The translations under genes were made by a program, and so were the position numbers. A stretch of DNA of 46,185 nt from an uncultured Akkermansia sp. Lineage in GTDB: Bacteria > Verrucomicrobiota > Verrucomicrobiia > Verrucomicrobiales > Akkermansiaceae. The notes under the pieces are model-generated. The model saw only the letters and a program-made list of their open reading frames with translations. It had not been told where the DNA came from and ran no database searches. This document shows, one piece after another, positions 18,401 to 26,384 of this stretch. Numbering within the stretch: the first letter of the stretch is position 1; each line of letters starts with the position of its first letter. Where the stretch lies: assembly GCA_947588735.1 (NCBI GenBank), contig CANQAD010000009.1:1-46185 (forward strand). Direction: 5' to 3'.

Positions 18401-20613
18401 CCGGAAATCTGCCCGCTTTTCTGCATGTACGTTGAGTTTTGAGCTGTTACCTTGCCAAGCACATCGTGCTCCTGGGAGAATGAAGCCCCTCCAGTCACAT
18501 TCACACCACCGTTGATGGTGCCGCCCTGCTCAAACAGGGAGCTTTCACCAGCCACAGAAACGGTTCCCGCCACGCTTGCTGGTGAAACGGCATCCTGTTG
18601 CTGTTTCACCTGACCGCCGGATTGTACCGTCACATTGCCCGAGATCACACCCCCCTGAGTGAACAAAGCTCCGTTTCCCACCACCACATTGCCGGTGAGT
18701 CCTGCCTGTTGGGTATAAGAAGCCCCCCTTCCATCCACGTTCACCTCCGCGCTCAGCGTCCCTTCCTGGGTGAAAGATCCGCCCGTTTGCACATCCACCT
18801 GCGTTGCCCCACCATCCGCATTTGTCAGTACACCGTGCTCACCCAGTGTATAGGAACTATGAGAACCGCGCACCGTCACCCTATCCGCTTTCGCAACGCC
18901 ACCACTCTGGTTGTAAGTTCCCTTATCCAGCGTGATATTGCCGGTGAAGATCCCACTCTCTTGATTCACTCGGCTGTTTTCAGCCGAGAGGTGGAGTTCC
19001 TCCATGGTAAGCTCGGCATTATCCTGCAATTCAAGTTTAGCACCTTGTTGCAGGTCGATCGTGGATCCACTCACGTGAGCTGTTGAACCGGAAATGGTGA
19101 AAGTGAGCCCTTCCCCCACATGGACGGTACTGTCCTGCAAAATAGAATTGTGCATGCTTGCCTCTCCACCCTCGATACCCAGCGTCACGTTGGTTAGGGA
19201 GCTCCCATGCTCAGCTGAGAAGGTTCCTTGGGTGAGTGTCACGTGCGCATTCACCAACTCCGCGTGTCCTTTCAGCGTGTACTCTCCGGACGTTATCGTC
19301 ACCTCTACTTGCCTTCCTTGGCCCTCTTGAGCCTCCTGACCTACCCGACCGGCACCGTGAATAAAGGCGCCGCCATCGATTGTCATGCCGGACGCATTAG
19401 TACCCCCGGACATGGTGAATTGACCTTGAACGGTCAGACTTGCCTTTTCTGAAATCGTACCGTTGTCTTGCTCGGCAACCCCTTCGGTTCCGATGATCAG
19501 GCCTCCGTTAATCGTGCCGCCGTTGAGCAGCCAATTTCCGCTTTCTTTGACATTCAGTACGCCGTTCACCGTGCCACCGGTCATCTTGTATTCCCCTGTC
19601 ACGGTAACGTCCGCGTTATTGCTTCCTCCTGTTTGTTCAAAAACGCCGCCGGTCTGCACCGAGATTTCCTTCTGCAGCTCATCGCCCACCGCCAGCGTGC
19701 CGCCTGTTTGCCTAAACAGACCTTCTTGTTCGACGGTAATGTGAATTTTGTTCTCCAGCTCTGTCCCGGTTTTCTTCGTGTTTTCTTTGCCTCCGATGAA
19801 GCCTCCTGCCAATTCGTAAACCGCGTTGGAGCCTGCAACATGAATGGTCACATCGTAGGAACCGGGGTCGCTGTACACGGGAATCAAATTTCCCGACTCA
19901 TCCTTTTTGTAGGAACCGCCCTCGCCTTTCTCGTAGTCCCGCTCACAATCTGATTTTCCCAGAGAGCCATGATGCGTAACCTTTCCGCCCTGCTCCACAG
20001 ACAATTTCACCACCGCTTTACCGCCCGAAAAACCATAACCTGCCTGTAACCCGCTACTCAGATCAAATTCACCGTGATTCTTCACCGTGATATCTGCTGC
20101 TCCCGTACGATTCTTGGTGCCGTAAGCCAAAATCCCACTCTGGCATTCAAGGCGTCCTCCATCCAGCACGATCTGCACGGGCCTTATATCCTCCCCTCGC
20201 ATATTATTATATGCAATTGTTCCAAACTTGTATTCCAAGGTTCCTCCCGATCCTACGTTAATAGTCGCGTTACCTCCGCCGTATGCTATGTCACCCAACG
20301 CCAGAGTAAAATGGCCTCCGTTGCGCACGTCAATGTCGATGTTGCCATCTTTGTTCCCCAACTGGCCACGACCCAATGATATAATGCCGGTACCACTCAC
20401 CGTGATCGTCACGTCTCCGTCTAACGTTTGACCAAGAAACGCCTGCGCTGAGTCCCATGTAATTTCCACCGAACCATTTTCACTGTCTTTGAGTTCCGTG
20501 ATTTGTATGATCTTCCCATCCTGTTTCACAACATTGTCGGCCGATGAGATTGAGATACAAAGCATCGAAGTTAATAACGCTGTACGGAGAAAAAGGGGGA
20601 GGTGTAGTCTCAT
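12493..20613 (-). CDS. Giant type V autotransporter with beta-helical passenger
   Basis: 2706 residues. Residues 1-25 form a signal peptide (LRTALLTSMLCISISSADN). The passenger, about 26-2400, is Gly/Ser/Thr-rich and nearly Cys-free. Between about residues 290 and 1050 a repeat of around 20 residues recurs with the pattern G-T-(I/V)-x-G-x-V-x-V-x-G-G-x-(F/Y)-x-Q, for example GDVAVKGGTFTQSNGTIS. Related repeats recur from about 1450 (NVELSDQATM, HVTLGDGAKI). This predicts a long beta-solenoid exposed at the surface. Residues about 2425-2706 are a typical autotransporter beta-barrel (VHAWIEVNGG, GASVGAEMAL) ending in Phe (GMSAGVRIGF) as required for BAM insertion. No protease motif is visible, so adhesion is the likeliest role. 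A long AT-rich regulatory region precedes the gene, and no Shine-Dalgarno sequence precedes the ATG. Confidence 0.92.
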   Translation of the reverse strand: MRLHLPLFLRTALLTSMLCISISSADNVVKQDGKIIQITELKDSENGSVEITWDSAQAFLGQTLDGDVTITVSGTGIISLGRGQLGNKDGNIDIDVRNGGHFTLALGDIAYGGGNATINVGSGGTLEYKFGTIAYNNMRGEDIRPVQIVLDGGRLECQSGILAYGTKNRTGAADITVKNHGEFDLSSGLQAGYGFSGGKAVVKLSVEQGGKVTHHGSLGKSDCERDYEKGEGGSYKKDESGNLIPVYSDPGSYDVTIHVAGSNAVYELAGGFIGGKENTKKTGTELENKIHITVEQEGLFRQTGGTLAVGDELQKEISVQTGGVFEQTGGSNNADVTVTGEYKMTGGTVNGVLNVKESGNWLLNGGTINGGLIIGTEGVAEQDNGTISEKASLTVQGQFTMSGGTNASGMTIDGGAFIHGAGRVGQEAQEGQGRQVEVTITSGEYTLKGHAELVNAHVTLTQGTFSAEHGSSLTNVTLGIEGGEASMHNSILQDSTVHVGEGLTFTISGSTAHVSGSTIDLQQGAKLELQDNAELTMEELHLSAENSRVNQESGIFTGNITLDKGTYNQSGGVAKADRVTVRGSHSSYTLGEHGVLTNADGGATQVDVQTGGSFTQEGTLSAEVNVDGRGASYTQQAGLTGNVVVGNGALFTQGGVISGNVTVQSGGQVKQQQDAVSPASVAGTVSVAGESSLFEQGGTINGGVNVTGGASFSQEHDVLGKVTAQNSTYMQKSGQISGGVSVDGSGANFTQKGTISSATPEEIAVVVSGGASFTHEASGTTMGDVELNSADSRYNLAGTITGDVAVKGGTFTQSNGTISQDVSVTGGTYEQQAGKVVGAVVVNGGKFSQSLAEGTVGSIDLQAGTVTQNGTVSGDVSVAKGSYKQDGIVNGNVSVSGGDYTLQSNGTVGGTLTMSGGTVTQQGATTGLVSVEGGEYHATDGASLNGGLQISAGSVNLDGTTISADVNVTGGTVNQQATLTGALNITGGTWKQTAGLHSGSITITGAGAAYDFQGGTISGSLVVDQGASFTLGNGADMSEVMDVTVRDGSTFTIAGTPSKKVTLSLDSANLVAKAAAEMDVTMSGSSSYDMGGQEMDGDILLRGGSLQNASNFGGSLSLETAQATTKLGGMDAQHLSQIVLMGSGSQITELKEGSTLTFRDATNTVLVSSANTGDNARAIVVFDGGNGTVAFGDSGKLVVNFETSLLSDILDEEGNIDVTFLFTNGSFTDEDLSDRIVLGSGLESEKSTGSKTAKDGQVMLHVNTEGVWFASRHPGETNLKEFIDHHKVILDADMHIDTSSGDVTVRQLSAVAKETPTLTVTGNGTHALILENESSIGGVDNGATIVNGNIEVTGADVQKTGGSKMTISGHITGDQELKIQDGILELVGKENSFKTLTFASSGSLMLSGELTLDGKSDWSTATEAITGGGTLVQKGGSLVMGNIALAVNLMAKDGAKITHGAGTITGNITVDGASSTFTQGAGKVVGNVELSNGGSYVAENSGGIEGNVIASGAETTLALGSKVIGNVELSDQATMKGGSSDAQITGHVTLGDGAKITDGTIKIDGTLTLSGSKAEVSAELDVSGDVTLSGNGASFEPTSESKIGGNLILSGRAVTAEYSDALTGGAQVSGERARLTLSTGAKVGEVQLSGIDAELKLEDTAAVGKVLVTGSGAHVDLRGFGGEGTLIELKAGSLTNANNFTGDVKIDTHEGGEVELGNLNAENITQVHVHSTDGVFYTGLADGSKLTFTGTDNMITVGRASVGIGDGAAKSAVFSFNGSGPIGFEEGAQVTLQFESEVYDDFVTGELELWFSNGSFDISGMSEEQSLEWARQHFLLPTGSGFEFSYLSAVQKSDARLTITARNGSKVLTPGGELSPEDLKEASKVVIGTDTTLSSEEGEATVRQLEGKGNLTVENNGSVAMDLKLLNENFVNDGVQVSNGDTVFSGDIDATQGSGIVNIVKEGDASLELRGNVKTNGNIQVTEGTLALLGTAEVNSVQIESDAILDVNDKLILKGETTLNNGTLLSSNHGGEITIERELILGSGLKLENGGPAMNIGESGVLTVDGEDLQLAALSGSGILRAGTKNSEGAVTISGNNINKGDFRGSIDESVKELIISGTNTVQTLSGINAGKTKLNITGDESTLTLAGENHYREICSVGHLEVSGGAKVEVEEAVTLSDSSETTFAVDVNQLPKEAMLHTKAAIVLDNGAGISVQLIGRGLSLKEDLSIVLMQGEQGVTAGEAPVTVSGELSNMDVTLGGLMAVYYENARVSALLENDENADGDNSDAEEQLADALKASPCSVPTPRAVAQSVKILFEADVNTRNAYDNLFTQAANSYNSEAGARMLYDAAYNSTAAELTTMADYMASLITNGQVAAARRAMAAAAGSVIPSLGAAHRDAAKRQIAAATNRACALSRDTVSAESGDVHAWIEVNGGMASLDRCGDEGGYEHRTWGASVGAEMALRKKTAIGLALTASYGDLEADAAEHADGDLDNIYLSFYIHTMSKRLHHDFAMMLGYSDASLNRNVNMGDYTYRTAGNTRGMSFGAAYELAYDVPLGEQKTSLLQPMMGLSVITTTLDAYDESGAGGVGLHVDGQKSTVATLTMGTRFITSLTKMIGTVSTLELRAALAFDMGDDRGEADVSFLGNRGWTDRVHSAELGIFGLQLGAGVHIPMNEKYIFYLDGGAELRNGSSTWGMSAGVRIGF

Positions 20614-20639
20614 AGTGGTAGAAGGCTCTGTTGTGAAAA

Positions 20640-20706
20640 AATCTCCGCATCCCTACCCTTTGGTTCGTTCCATCTCAGTAAGTCTGGCGGTTCCCCGGCA
20701 ACCTAT
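20640..20706 (-). promoter_or_regulatory. Possible structured 5' leader of the autotransporter mRNA
   Basis: Read on the minus strand it contains GGTTGCCGGGGAACC (a 4-bp stem with GC-rich loop), then CTGAGATGG, then GTAGGGATGCGGAG. Pieces resemble conserved parts of nucleotide-sensing riboswitches, but no complete consensus was recognised. Called only as a candidate leader structure. Confidence 0.25.
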
Positions 20707-20709
20707 CAC

Positions 20710-21021
20710 TTTTTAAAAGAGAAGTCCAGTCCTTTCTTTCGCTTTCCTGCATAGCACGATGTCTCCTATTTTAACTTGATTTTATTATCTTATTGACCAT
20801 ATTTTCTATTTACAAGAAGCACTTTAAATGGGTTTTTACTATGAGTGTTTTCTTTTTAAAAGAGATGGACGGCAGAAACGCGTTATGTGCTTTGAGGCAC
20901 GCAAAAATAACTCATGTATAGAGATTGAAAAATTTATTTTTTGATAACAAAATATGTTCTTACGTGTTTATAATAAGATAAAATTGCCATAAAATGGAGT
21001 ATATCTCTTTTAAAAAGAGAT
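20710..21021. repeat. Three copies of a TTTTTAAAAGAGATG-like motif
   Basis: Copies at 20710-20724 (TTTTTAAAAGAGAAG), 20853-20867 (TTTTTAAAAGAGATG) and 21003-21021 (ATCTCTTTTAAAAAGAGAT, a perfect 9+1+9 palindrome). Their spacing is about 140-150 bp. All lie upstream of the autotransporter gene, which suggests binding sites of one regulator. Confidence 0.5.
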
Positions 21022-21119
21022 GACCACGTCATAAATTAATATAAATTACAGAATATGAAAATAATATAAAAATAAGCCTTAAAAATTCGAAAAATAACAC
21101 AGGCATCACAGGTAGAGGA

Positions 21120-21510
21120 TGTGCAGGGCTTGCTCACAGGCATCGTGGAAGAGGGGACGAATCCAGGCTCCGGCACCAGCGCGCATCTGGCTGCCCTTTC
21201 CGACAAGAAAAACGAATTATTCACGATACAGTGCGTGTAATCTCTGCGAGCACGTCTTCGCCCCCCCCATTATCGGACACCAGGAAATTTCCCCGCAAAA
21301 CTACGCCGGAAGCCCTGCCAAACAACGCCAAGTTCTGGGGTGTACCCCCACAGCAGCTCACCATGGGAGGCGATTCCTTTACTGATGCTGCCACAGCTCG
21401 TACCGCCAGTGCGCGACACATTCTCGTAGATTGGGGCTACTCGCGGGGGAAGGACCTTTCGACAGTCGGCTGTCCACTTGTCCACACGGTTGCCGAACTA
21501 CGTTTTTGCA
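21120..21510 (+). pseudogene. Decayed fragment of a HAD phosphatase gene
   Basis: The DNA matches the 3' half of the phosphatase gene at 11766-12434. Corresponding stretches encode (S)AHLAALSDKKNELF (intact gene: AHLAVLSNKQHEI), then CEHVFAPP, then PPQQLTMGGDSFTDAATARTASARHILVDWGY and GKDLSTVGCPLVH. The frame breaks by a stop after IQCV and by shifts in the C-run near 21258-21266, and the motif I half is missing. It lies in the same orientation as the intact gene, with the autotransporter gene between them. It is a relic of duplication or recombination around that locus. Confidence 0.8.
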
Positions 21511-21813
21511 GACTCAGCAAGCATCGTAAACGCCCTTTTCGGATTGTTGCAGCGGCCATGCGGGAGAGCTTCACGACCGCCTATCAATAACGCAAACGTC
21601 AGGAAGAGGGAGACAAACGGAGAGCATCCAGGCCGCGGGAAAAACGTTACGCGAACTGGCCGAACAGGCCGATCGTCTGACGAAAGGGGTTCAATACACG
21701 CAGCAATCGGAAAAGGTGACGCTAGTAGCGCATCGCGTTCTGCAATGATTCAAAAAAGAGACCCGACAAAAAGTCCCGTGACAAATGAAGGCTCAGGCAT
21801 CCCATGCATGAAC
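21511..21813. other. Interval with a possible coding remnant
   Basis: About 300 bp between the HAD relic and the ferritin-like gene stop. One plus-strand frame (about 21620-21750) reads ESIQAAGKTLRELAEQADRL and on to a TGA, which looks like amphipathic coiled-coil protein. It has no good start codon and no recognised family. Probably a gene remnant. Confidence 0.35.
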
Positions 21814-22299
21814 TCAGCGCAGACTTTTATCGAAGAGAAGCAGGGCGGAGACATCATGCCCACAGCGCCTCAAGTCGCGCAGAACGTCGGCGAGGCGCGC
21901 TTCCATCAAAAGTTGTGAGCGCACGCCCGGCATGAGCAACTGCTCGGTTGCGAAGTCAGCCTCCCGTCGGCAAAGGGAGATGAGACGGTGAATGGCATCG
22001 GTGATTCTCCCGGCATGCTCACGCGCCACGCGGAAAAGATCCGGCGGGGAATCCCAGGCGTAATCGACAGGAGCAATGGTAGGCATGACGACTGGGATGC
22101 GCTGCAGCTCCAGGTAATCCAAAATGCGCAGAGTGTGCTCACACATGTCGTGGTAACGCGAGCGCATCCAGCGGCCGGCGCCGCGCATGCCATATTCTTT
22201 GAGCTGAACGGAAAGCGAGAGGAAGAGGAAGGCGGTGTTGAATTCGAGGCCAATTTGCGCGTTGAGGTTTTCTGCGATTTCGGGGTTCATGCAGCTCAT
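21814..22299 (-). CDS. Ferritin-like protein with a degenerate ferroxidase centre
   Basis: 161 residues aligning over the full length with bacterial FtnA: MNPEIAENLNAQIGLEFNTA corresponds to the first helix and RILDYL to RLFDYL. Ferritins oxidise and store iron in a 24-mer shell. Hand alignment with E. coli FtnA keeps E17 (here E19), H53 (in CEHTLRI) and E94 (in VAREHAGRI). However, E50 is replaced by Met in YHDMCEH, and E126, E129 and E130 are replaced by Ser, Leu and Met in VRSQLLM. The di-iron site should therefore be weak or absent. The start is ATG at 22299 or the ATG four codons later. The protein may have a structural, DNA-binding or regulatory role, or be a relic. Confidence 0.78.
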   Translation of the reverse strand: MSCMNPEIAENLNAQIGLEFNTAFLFLSLSVQLKEYGMRGAGRWMRSRYHDMCEHTLRILDYLELQRIPVVMPTIAPVDYAWDSPPDLFRVAREHAGRITDAIHRLISLCRREADFATEQLLMPGVRSQLLMEARLADVLRDLRRCGHDVSALLLFDKSLR

Positions 22300-22412
22300 T
22301 ATGACCTAACTTGAGTGGGGAATCCATCACCGTTAGAAAGTGGGAGAAAAAGGCGCGCTCGACCGGCTGGGAAAATCTCTTTCCTTGTCGATGCCTCTCC
22401 CATGTGCTTGCC

Positions 22413-23384
22413 CTAAATGGGACCCAGGCGGGCGATCAATGCGTCCGGCGTGTAACGCTGGTCAATGGGCAAGGGCAACAGAGCGCGCGACAGGCGATTG
22501 GCGGGGCTTTCCTCCTGCGTATCGCGAATCACCTCCGGCCATAGGAAAGGAAGCGCTATGCGAGCATCCACCAACTCATCGCGCAACCCCGGGATGCCGG
22601 ACAAAAAGGGGTAACAGAACGGAGCGGACGGCGGGACGGTCGGCAGAGTCAGCCGATTGAGACCCGCGAGGCGTGCATGCAGAGACGCATAATTCACGCG
22701 TCGACGATGCGCAATGCACTCCCAATCGATGCTGTCGAGCAAGGCACGCGTGAGGGGGCTCATGCGGCGAGGCTCGCCCTGCAGCCGATTCTCCAACGCT
22801 TCGAAATCAGGCATGGAAGCCTCCGCGCCCAACTCCACGCGTTGCCACAGGGCAATGGCTGCCCGCGCGGAGCGGTCTTCCCGCTCTGGCAACAGCAGGG
22901 GAAACGGCGCCACTGCCACTCCGCCATCCGGCACCCCGGCAAACTTACGTAGGCTGTAAAAACACGCCACGCCATCTACCGGTGGGGCGTAGAGAGCCGT
23001 GGCAGCATCCACCACGCAGGGTCCGGGATAAGCCTCCGCCAACTCGTGCAAGCGGGCGGGCTCGCTCATGCCAAAATAATTGGTAAGCAGCAGCAGGTCT
23101 TCATCCCTGGCTGGCTCCGGCAGCTGCGGCTCTGCATCCGAAAACAACTCACCGCGCATCTCGTAGCGCAGCACGGGGATGCCGAGGCGCTCAAAGGGCT
23201 GTAGCACAGTATCGCAGGTAAAACGCGGAACAAAGGCGCGTGCCGGACGCCGTGGCATACTGAGCAAGATGCACTCCAACGCGGCACGCCCACTGTTGAC
23301 GTACGCGCAGCACTGTCCCTCTGCGTACGGAAAGTTGCCCACGTGCGGCAGCTCGGCGCCAAAGGCTCCACCCAGCATATCCAT
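22413..23384 (-). CDS. DegT/DnrJ/EryC1-like PLP-dependent aminotransferase fold protein
   Basis: 323 residues, shorter than the usual 370-400. Family features: YVNSGRAALECIL at the phosphate-binding start of the PLP site (residues 28-40), VVDAATALY with D126 to hold the pyridine nitrogen, and the cofactor lysine region FYSLRKFAGVPDGGVA with K147. Such enzymes usually transaminate nucleotide sugars for surface polysaccharides. The sequence is divergent and a sugar pathway is not present nearby, so the substrate is unknown. It lies 49 bp downstream of folC on the same strand. Confidence 0.72.
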   Translation of the reverse strand: MDMLGGAFGAELPHVGNFPYAEGQCCAYVNSGRAALECILLSMPRRPARAFVPRFTCDTVLQPFERLGIPVLRYEMRGELFSDAEPQLPEPARDEDLLLLTNYFGMSEPARLHELAEAYPGPCVVDAATALYAPPVDGVACFYSLRKFAGVPDGGVAVAPFPLLLPEREDRSARAAIALWQRVELGAEASMPDFEALENRLQGEPRRMSPLTRALLDSIDWECIAHRRRVNYASLHARLAGLNRLTLPTVPPSAPFCYPFLSGIPGLRDELVDARIALPFLWPEVIRDTQEESPANRLSRALLPLPIDQRYTPDALIARLGPI

Positions 23385-23432
23385 GCGAGCAGAATAGCAT
23401 CGTCCCTCGACACGTGCAAGTGCAGAGTACGT

Positions 23433-24662
23433 CTATTGTCCGGTCGCCCGAAAATCAGAGCTATGCTGCAGCAGCGCCAGACACTCCCCAATCAGGAAAA
23501 AGGAGCCGCAGATCAGCAGCGGGCGCCGGAGCGTCCTCAGAGCCTCCGCCAGAGTAGCAGGAACACTTACGGGAGCTTCCGATACACGCTGCACCATCGT
23601 CGCAAGTTCCGCCGGAGGCTTGATGCGCGGAGATTGGACGGGCGGCAGCACCCATTGATCAACGATCGGAGATAAAATCTTGAGAACCTCCATCAAATCC
23701 TTATCCGCCGCCCCGGCAAAAATGCAGCAGGCGCGAGCCTCACCGTGCGTTGCTCGCCACGTGTCCACCAGAGTGTGCATGGCCGGGGGGTTGTGCGCGC
23801 CATCGAGGATGACCCCGGGCAGCGCTTCCTCAAATCGCCCCGGCCAACACGTGCTCGCCAGTCCCTCCGCCAGCTGCGCCTCCGAGCAGAGAAAATGCGG
23901 TATCGCTGCGCGCAAAGCTGCCAGAGCCAAGGCTGCATTGAGCTTCTGGTGGGCGCCGGTGAGCCCGAGCGGCAGCTCGCAGGGCTCAGCGATGATACGG
24001 TATTCGGTATGGCAAGCAGCCGCAGCCTCATGAATGGCGCGCAAGGCATCCGGCTGCTGCGGGGCAGTGAGAGCCGGACGGTGCCACGCGAGAATGGCAG
24101 CCTTCTCACGGGCGATATCGTAGAGGGTGGAACCAAGGTATTGCGTGTGATCCATGCCGATGGGGGTAATGACCGCAACATCCTTCGGCAGGGCATTTGT
24201 GGCATCCAGTCTGCCGCCCATACCCGTTTCCAAGATGATGAGGTCGGGCCTTTGCTCAGCAAAGTACAGCATGGCCACAGCCAGCGTCAGCTCAAAGAAT
24301 GTGGGCGGCGTTTCCCAGCCCGCCACCTGACGCCGCACACGGGCAATCAGCCTTGCAACATCGGCATCCGGGATGCTGGCGCCATTCACGCGGATGCGTT
24401 CATTGAACCGCACGAGGTGGGGCGAGGTAAAGAGCCCCGTGGTGTACCCCGCAGCGCGTGCCACCGACTCGGCAAAGGCGCACACCGACCCCTTGCCATT
24501 GGTGCCGGCCACGTGCATCACCCTGGCCTGCGGTCGCTCCACACCCAATTCAGTGAGCAATCGGGAGATGCCGACCAGTCCCAGCTTCATGCCGAACATC
24601 TGCGAGGCGTACAACCAATCCAGCGCGTCCTTGTAACTCAGCAAATCCATGGCGCTTGACAT
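23433..24662 (-). CDS. folC: Bifunctional folylpolyglutamate synthase/dihydrofolate synthase
   Basis: 409 residues. Cytoplasmic Mur-ligase-family enzyme that adds glutamate to dihydropteroate or folates using ATP. Markers: the P-loop GTNGKGSVCAFAES (about 54-67), TGLFTSPHLVRFNERIRVNG, LETGMGGRLDATN, GMDHTQYLG and the C-terminal VILDGAHNPPAM. The start overlaps the ahcY stop by one base (TGATG), so translation is probably coupled. A second ATG four codons later is also possible. ahcY-folC pairing links methyl recycling with folate metabolism. Confidence 0.94.
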   Translation of the reverse strand: MSSAMDLLSYKDALDWLYASQMFGMKLGLVGISRLLTELGVERPQARVMHVAGTNGKGSVCAFAESVARAAGYTTGLFTSPHLVRFNERIRVNGASIPDADVARLIARVRRQVAGWETPPTFFELTLAVAMLYFAEQRPDLIILETGMGGRLDATNALPKDVAVITPIGMDHTQYLGSTLYDIAREKAAILAWHRPALTAPQQPDALRAIHEAAAACHTEYRIIAEPCELPLGLTGAHQKLNAALALAALRAAIPHFLCSEAQLAEGLASTCWPGRFEEALPGVILDGAHNPPAMHTLVDTWRATHGEARACCIFAGAADKDLMEVLKILSPIVDQWVLPPVQSPRIKPPAELATMVQRVSEAPVSVPATLAEALRTLRRPLLICGSFFLIGECLALLQHSSDFRATGQ

Positions 24663-26077
24663 CAGTACCTGTAGGCCTCGCTCTTGAAAGGCCCCTGCAC
24701 CGGCACGCCCAAATAATTCGCCTGCTTTTCGGTCAGGATGGTGAGATGCACACCGAGTTTGCCGAGGTGCAGCCGAGCCACTTCCTCATCCAACTCCTTG
24801 GGCAGCACCTGCACTCTCGGCTCAGTCTGATCTGCGCGCCGTTCCCAGAGAGCTATCTGCGCAAGCACCTGGTTGGTGAAACTGTTGCTCATCACAAAGG
24901 AGGCGTGTCCCGTGGCGCAACCCAGGTTCACCAGACGCCCCTCGGCCAGCAGGTAGATTTCATGCCCGTCCGGGAAGGCGTACTTATCCACCTGCGGCTT
25001 GATATTGGTGCGCGCAACCCCCGGCGCCGAATGGAGTCGGGCCACTTGTATCTCATCATCAAAGTGCCCGATATTGCACACGATAGCCTGGTTTTTCATC
25101 CTCTGCATGTGCTCCAAGGTGATGATGTCGCAGTTGCCCGTGGTCGTCACATAAATATCGCCCACACCCAGGGTATCCTCCACCGTGAGCACGCGGTAGC
25201 CCTCCATGGCGGCCTGCAGCGCACAGATGGGGTCAATTTCGGTAACGATAACCTGCGCCCCCAGTCCACGCAAAGCCTGCGCGCAGCCCTTGCCCACATC
25301 ACCGTAGCCGCAGATGACCGCCACCTTGCCCGCCACCATGACGTCCGTAGCTCGTTTGATGCCGTCCGTCAAGCTTTCCCGGCAACCGTACAAATTGTCA
25401 AACTTGCTCTTGGTCACCGAGTCGTTCACATTGATGGCGGGGAAGAGCAAACGTCCCTCTTTCTCCATGCGGTATAGGCGGTGCACACCGGTGGTCGTTT
25501 CCTCCGACACGCCGACGACCTCCGGCAGCCAACGTTGAAAAATACCGGGAGCTTCCTTGCCGATGCGGCGCAGCAGGTCCTTGAGCGCCTGCTCATCCTC
25601 ACTTCCGCCGGGCGTGTTCACCCAGTCGTCGCCCCGCTCCATCTCGTAGCCGCGGTGCAGCAGCAGCGTTGCATCTCCCCCATCGTCCACCAGAAGCTGG
25701 GGTCCCTTCCCATCCCGGTGGCAAAGCGCGCTCCACGTGCACTCCCAGTACTCCCGGGCCGTTTCACCTTTCCATGCGAAAACCGGCACCCCGGCCGCTG
25801 CAACAGCCGCCGCCGCATGGTCCTGAGTGGAAAAGATATTGCAACTCGCCCAACGAACCTCGGCCCCCAACGCTGTGAGCGTCTCGATCAGCACGGCGGT
25901 CTGGATCGTCATGTGCAGGGAACCGGTGATGCGTACCCCCTTGAGCGGTTGTGCCGCAGCATACTTCTCCCGGCAAGCCATGAGTCCGGGCATTTCGTGC
26001 TCTGAGATCATAATTTCCTTACGTCCCCAATCCTTCAAGGTTATGTCCGCCACGCGGTATGGTTTGTTCCCATTCAT
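24662..26077 (-). CDS. ahcY: S-adenosyl-L-homocysteine hydrolase
   Basis: 471 residues. Splits S-adenosylhomocysteine into adenosine and homocysteine with tightly bound NAD, removing the inhibitor of methyltransferases. Typical sequence: [34 protein letters not shown], the catalytic lysine and aspartate in [14 protein letters not shown], the NAD-binding [19 protein letters not shown], and the conserved C-terminus [10 protein letters not shown]. Length matches the long bacterial form with the insert near residue 150-190. It leads a run of minus-strand genes (folC, DegT-like) and has a well-formed promoter immediately before the start codon. Confidence 0.97.
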   Translation of the reverse strand: MNGNKPYRVADITLKDWGRKEIMISEHEMPGLMACREKYAAAQPLKGVRITGSLHMTIQTAVLIETLTALGAEVRWASCNIFSTQDHAAAAVAAAGVPVFAWKGETAREYWECTWSALCHRDGKGPQLLVDDGGDATLLLHRGYEMERGDDWVNTPGGSEDEQALKDLLRRIGKEAPGIFQRWLPEVVGVSEETTTGVHRLYRMEKEGRLLFPAINVNDSVTKSKFDNLYGCRESLTDGIKRATDVMVAGKVAVICGYGDVGKGCAQALRGLGAQVIVTEIDPICALQAAMEGYRVLTVEDTLGVGDIYVTTTGNCDIITLEHMQRMKNQAIVCNIGHFDDEIQVARLHSAPGVARTNIKPQVDKYAFPDGHEIYLLAEGRLVNLGCATGHASFVMSNSFTNQVLAQIALWERRADQTEPRVQVLPKELDEEVARLHLGKLGVHLTILTEKQANYLGVPVQGPFKSEAYRY

Positions 26078-26086
26078 ATGCCGCGC

Positions 26087-26115
26087 AGTCTACCCCGCTG
26101 GCATGCAATTGTCAA
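26087..26115 (-). promoter_or_regulatory. Promoter of ahcY
   Basis: On the minus strand TTGACA (26110-26115) and TAGACT (26087-26092) are 17 bp apart. Nine nt separate the -10 box from the ATG at 26077, so the transcript would have almost no leader. There is no room for an SAH riboswitch downstream of this promoter. Confidence 0.65.
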
Positions 26116-26384
26116 TTTCATTCATATCCATCCAAGGAAACCATATGTGGAGAGAGTCAAGCACGTCAATTATCATTTTTGAGGGAACACGGCTTATGTA
26201 AACGTACACGCATGCCCAAGAGAGGAAACACTGATGAGTGCGACTTTTTCTCGTTGTACACTCACCGCATGCTCCCCATTATAAACATTCCTTCTATTGA
26301 CAAACCAGCCAATTCACCCTATCTGTGTACCGGACTCCCCATGGATCTCACAGGGTGAACGAGCCTCACATCGCTTTTCTGCCT

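Larger units (their letters stand above)
20614..21119. other. AT-rich upstream region of the autotransporter gene
   Basis: About 500 bp without a gene. The first 100 bp next to the autotransporter start is GC-balanced and may form a structured leader (20640-20706). From about 20740 to 21110 the DNA is markedly AT-rich compared with the rest of the window and carries three copies of a TTTTTAAAAGAGATG-like motif. It probably holds the promoter and regulatory sites of the autotransporter gene. Confidence 0.55.

Noticed and set aside
17450..19750. CRISPR-like array within the autotransporter gene
   Set aside because: The repeats are degenerate, in frame and encode the passenger solenoid; there are no spacers of uniform length.
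20640..20706. c-di-AMP or c-di-GMP riboswitch
   Set aside because: Short pieces resemble conserved blocks, but the full set of conserved segments and the pairing stems are not present.
26078..26160. SAH riboswitch before ahcY
   Set aside because: The consensus promoter ends only 9 nt from the start codon, leaving no space for a leader RNA.
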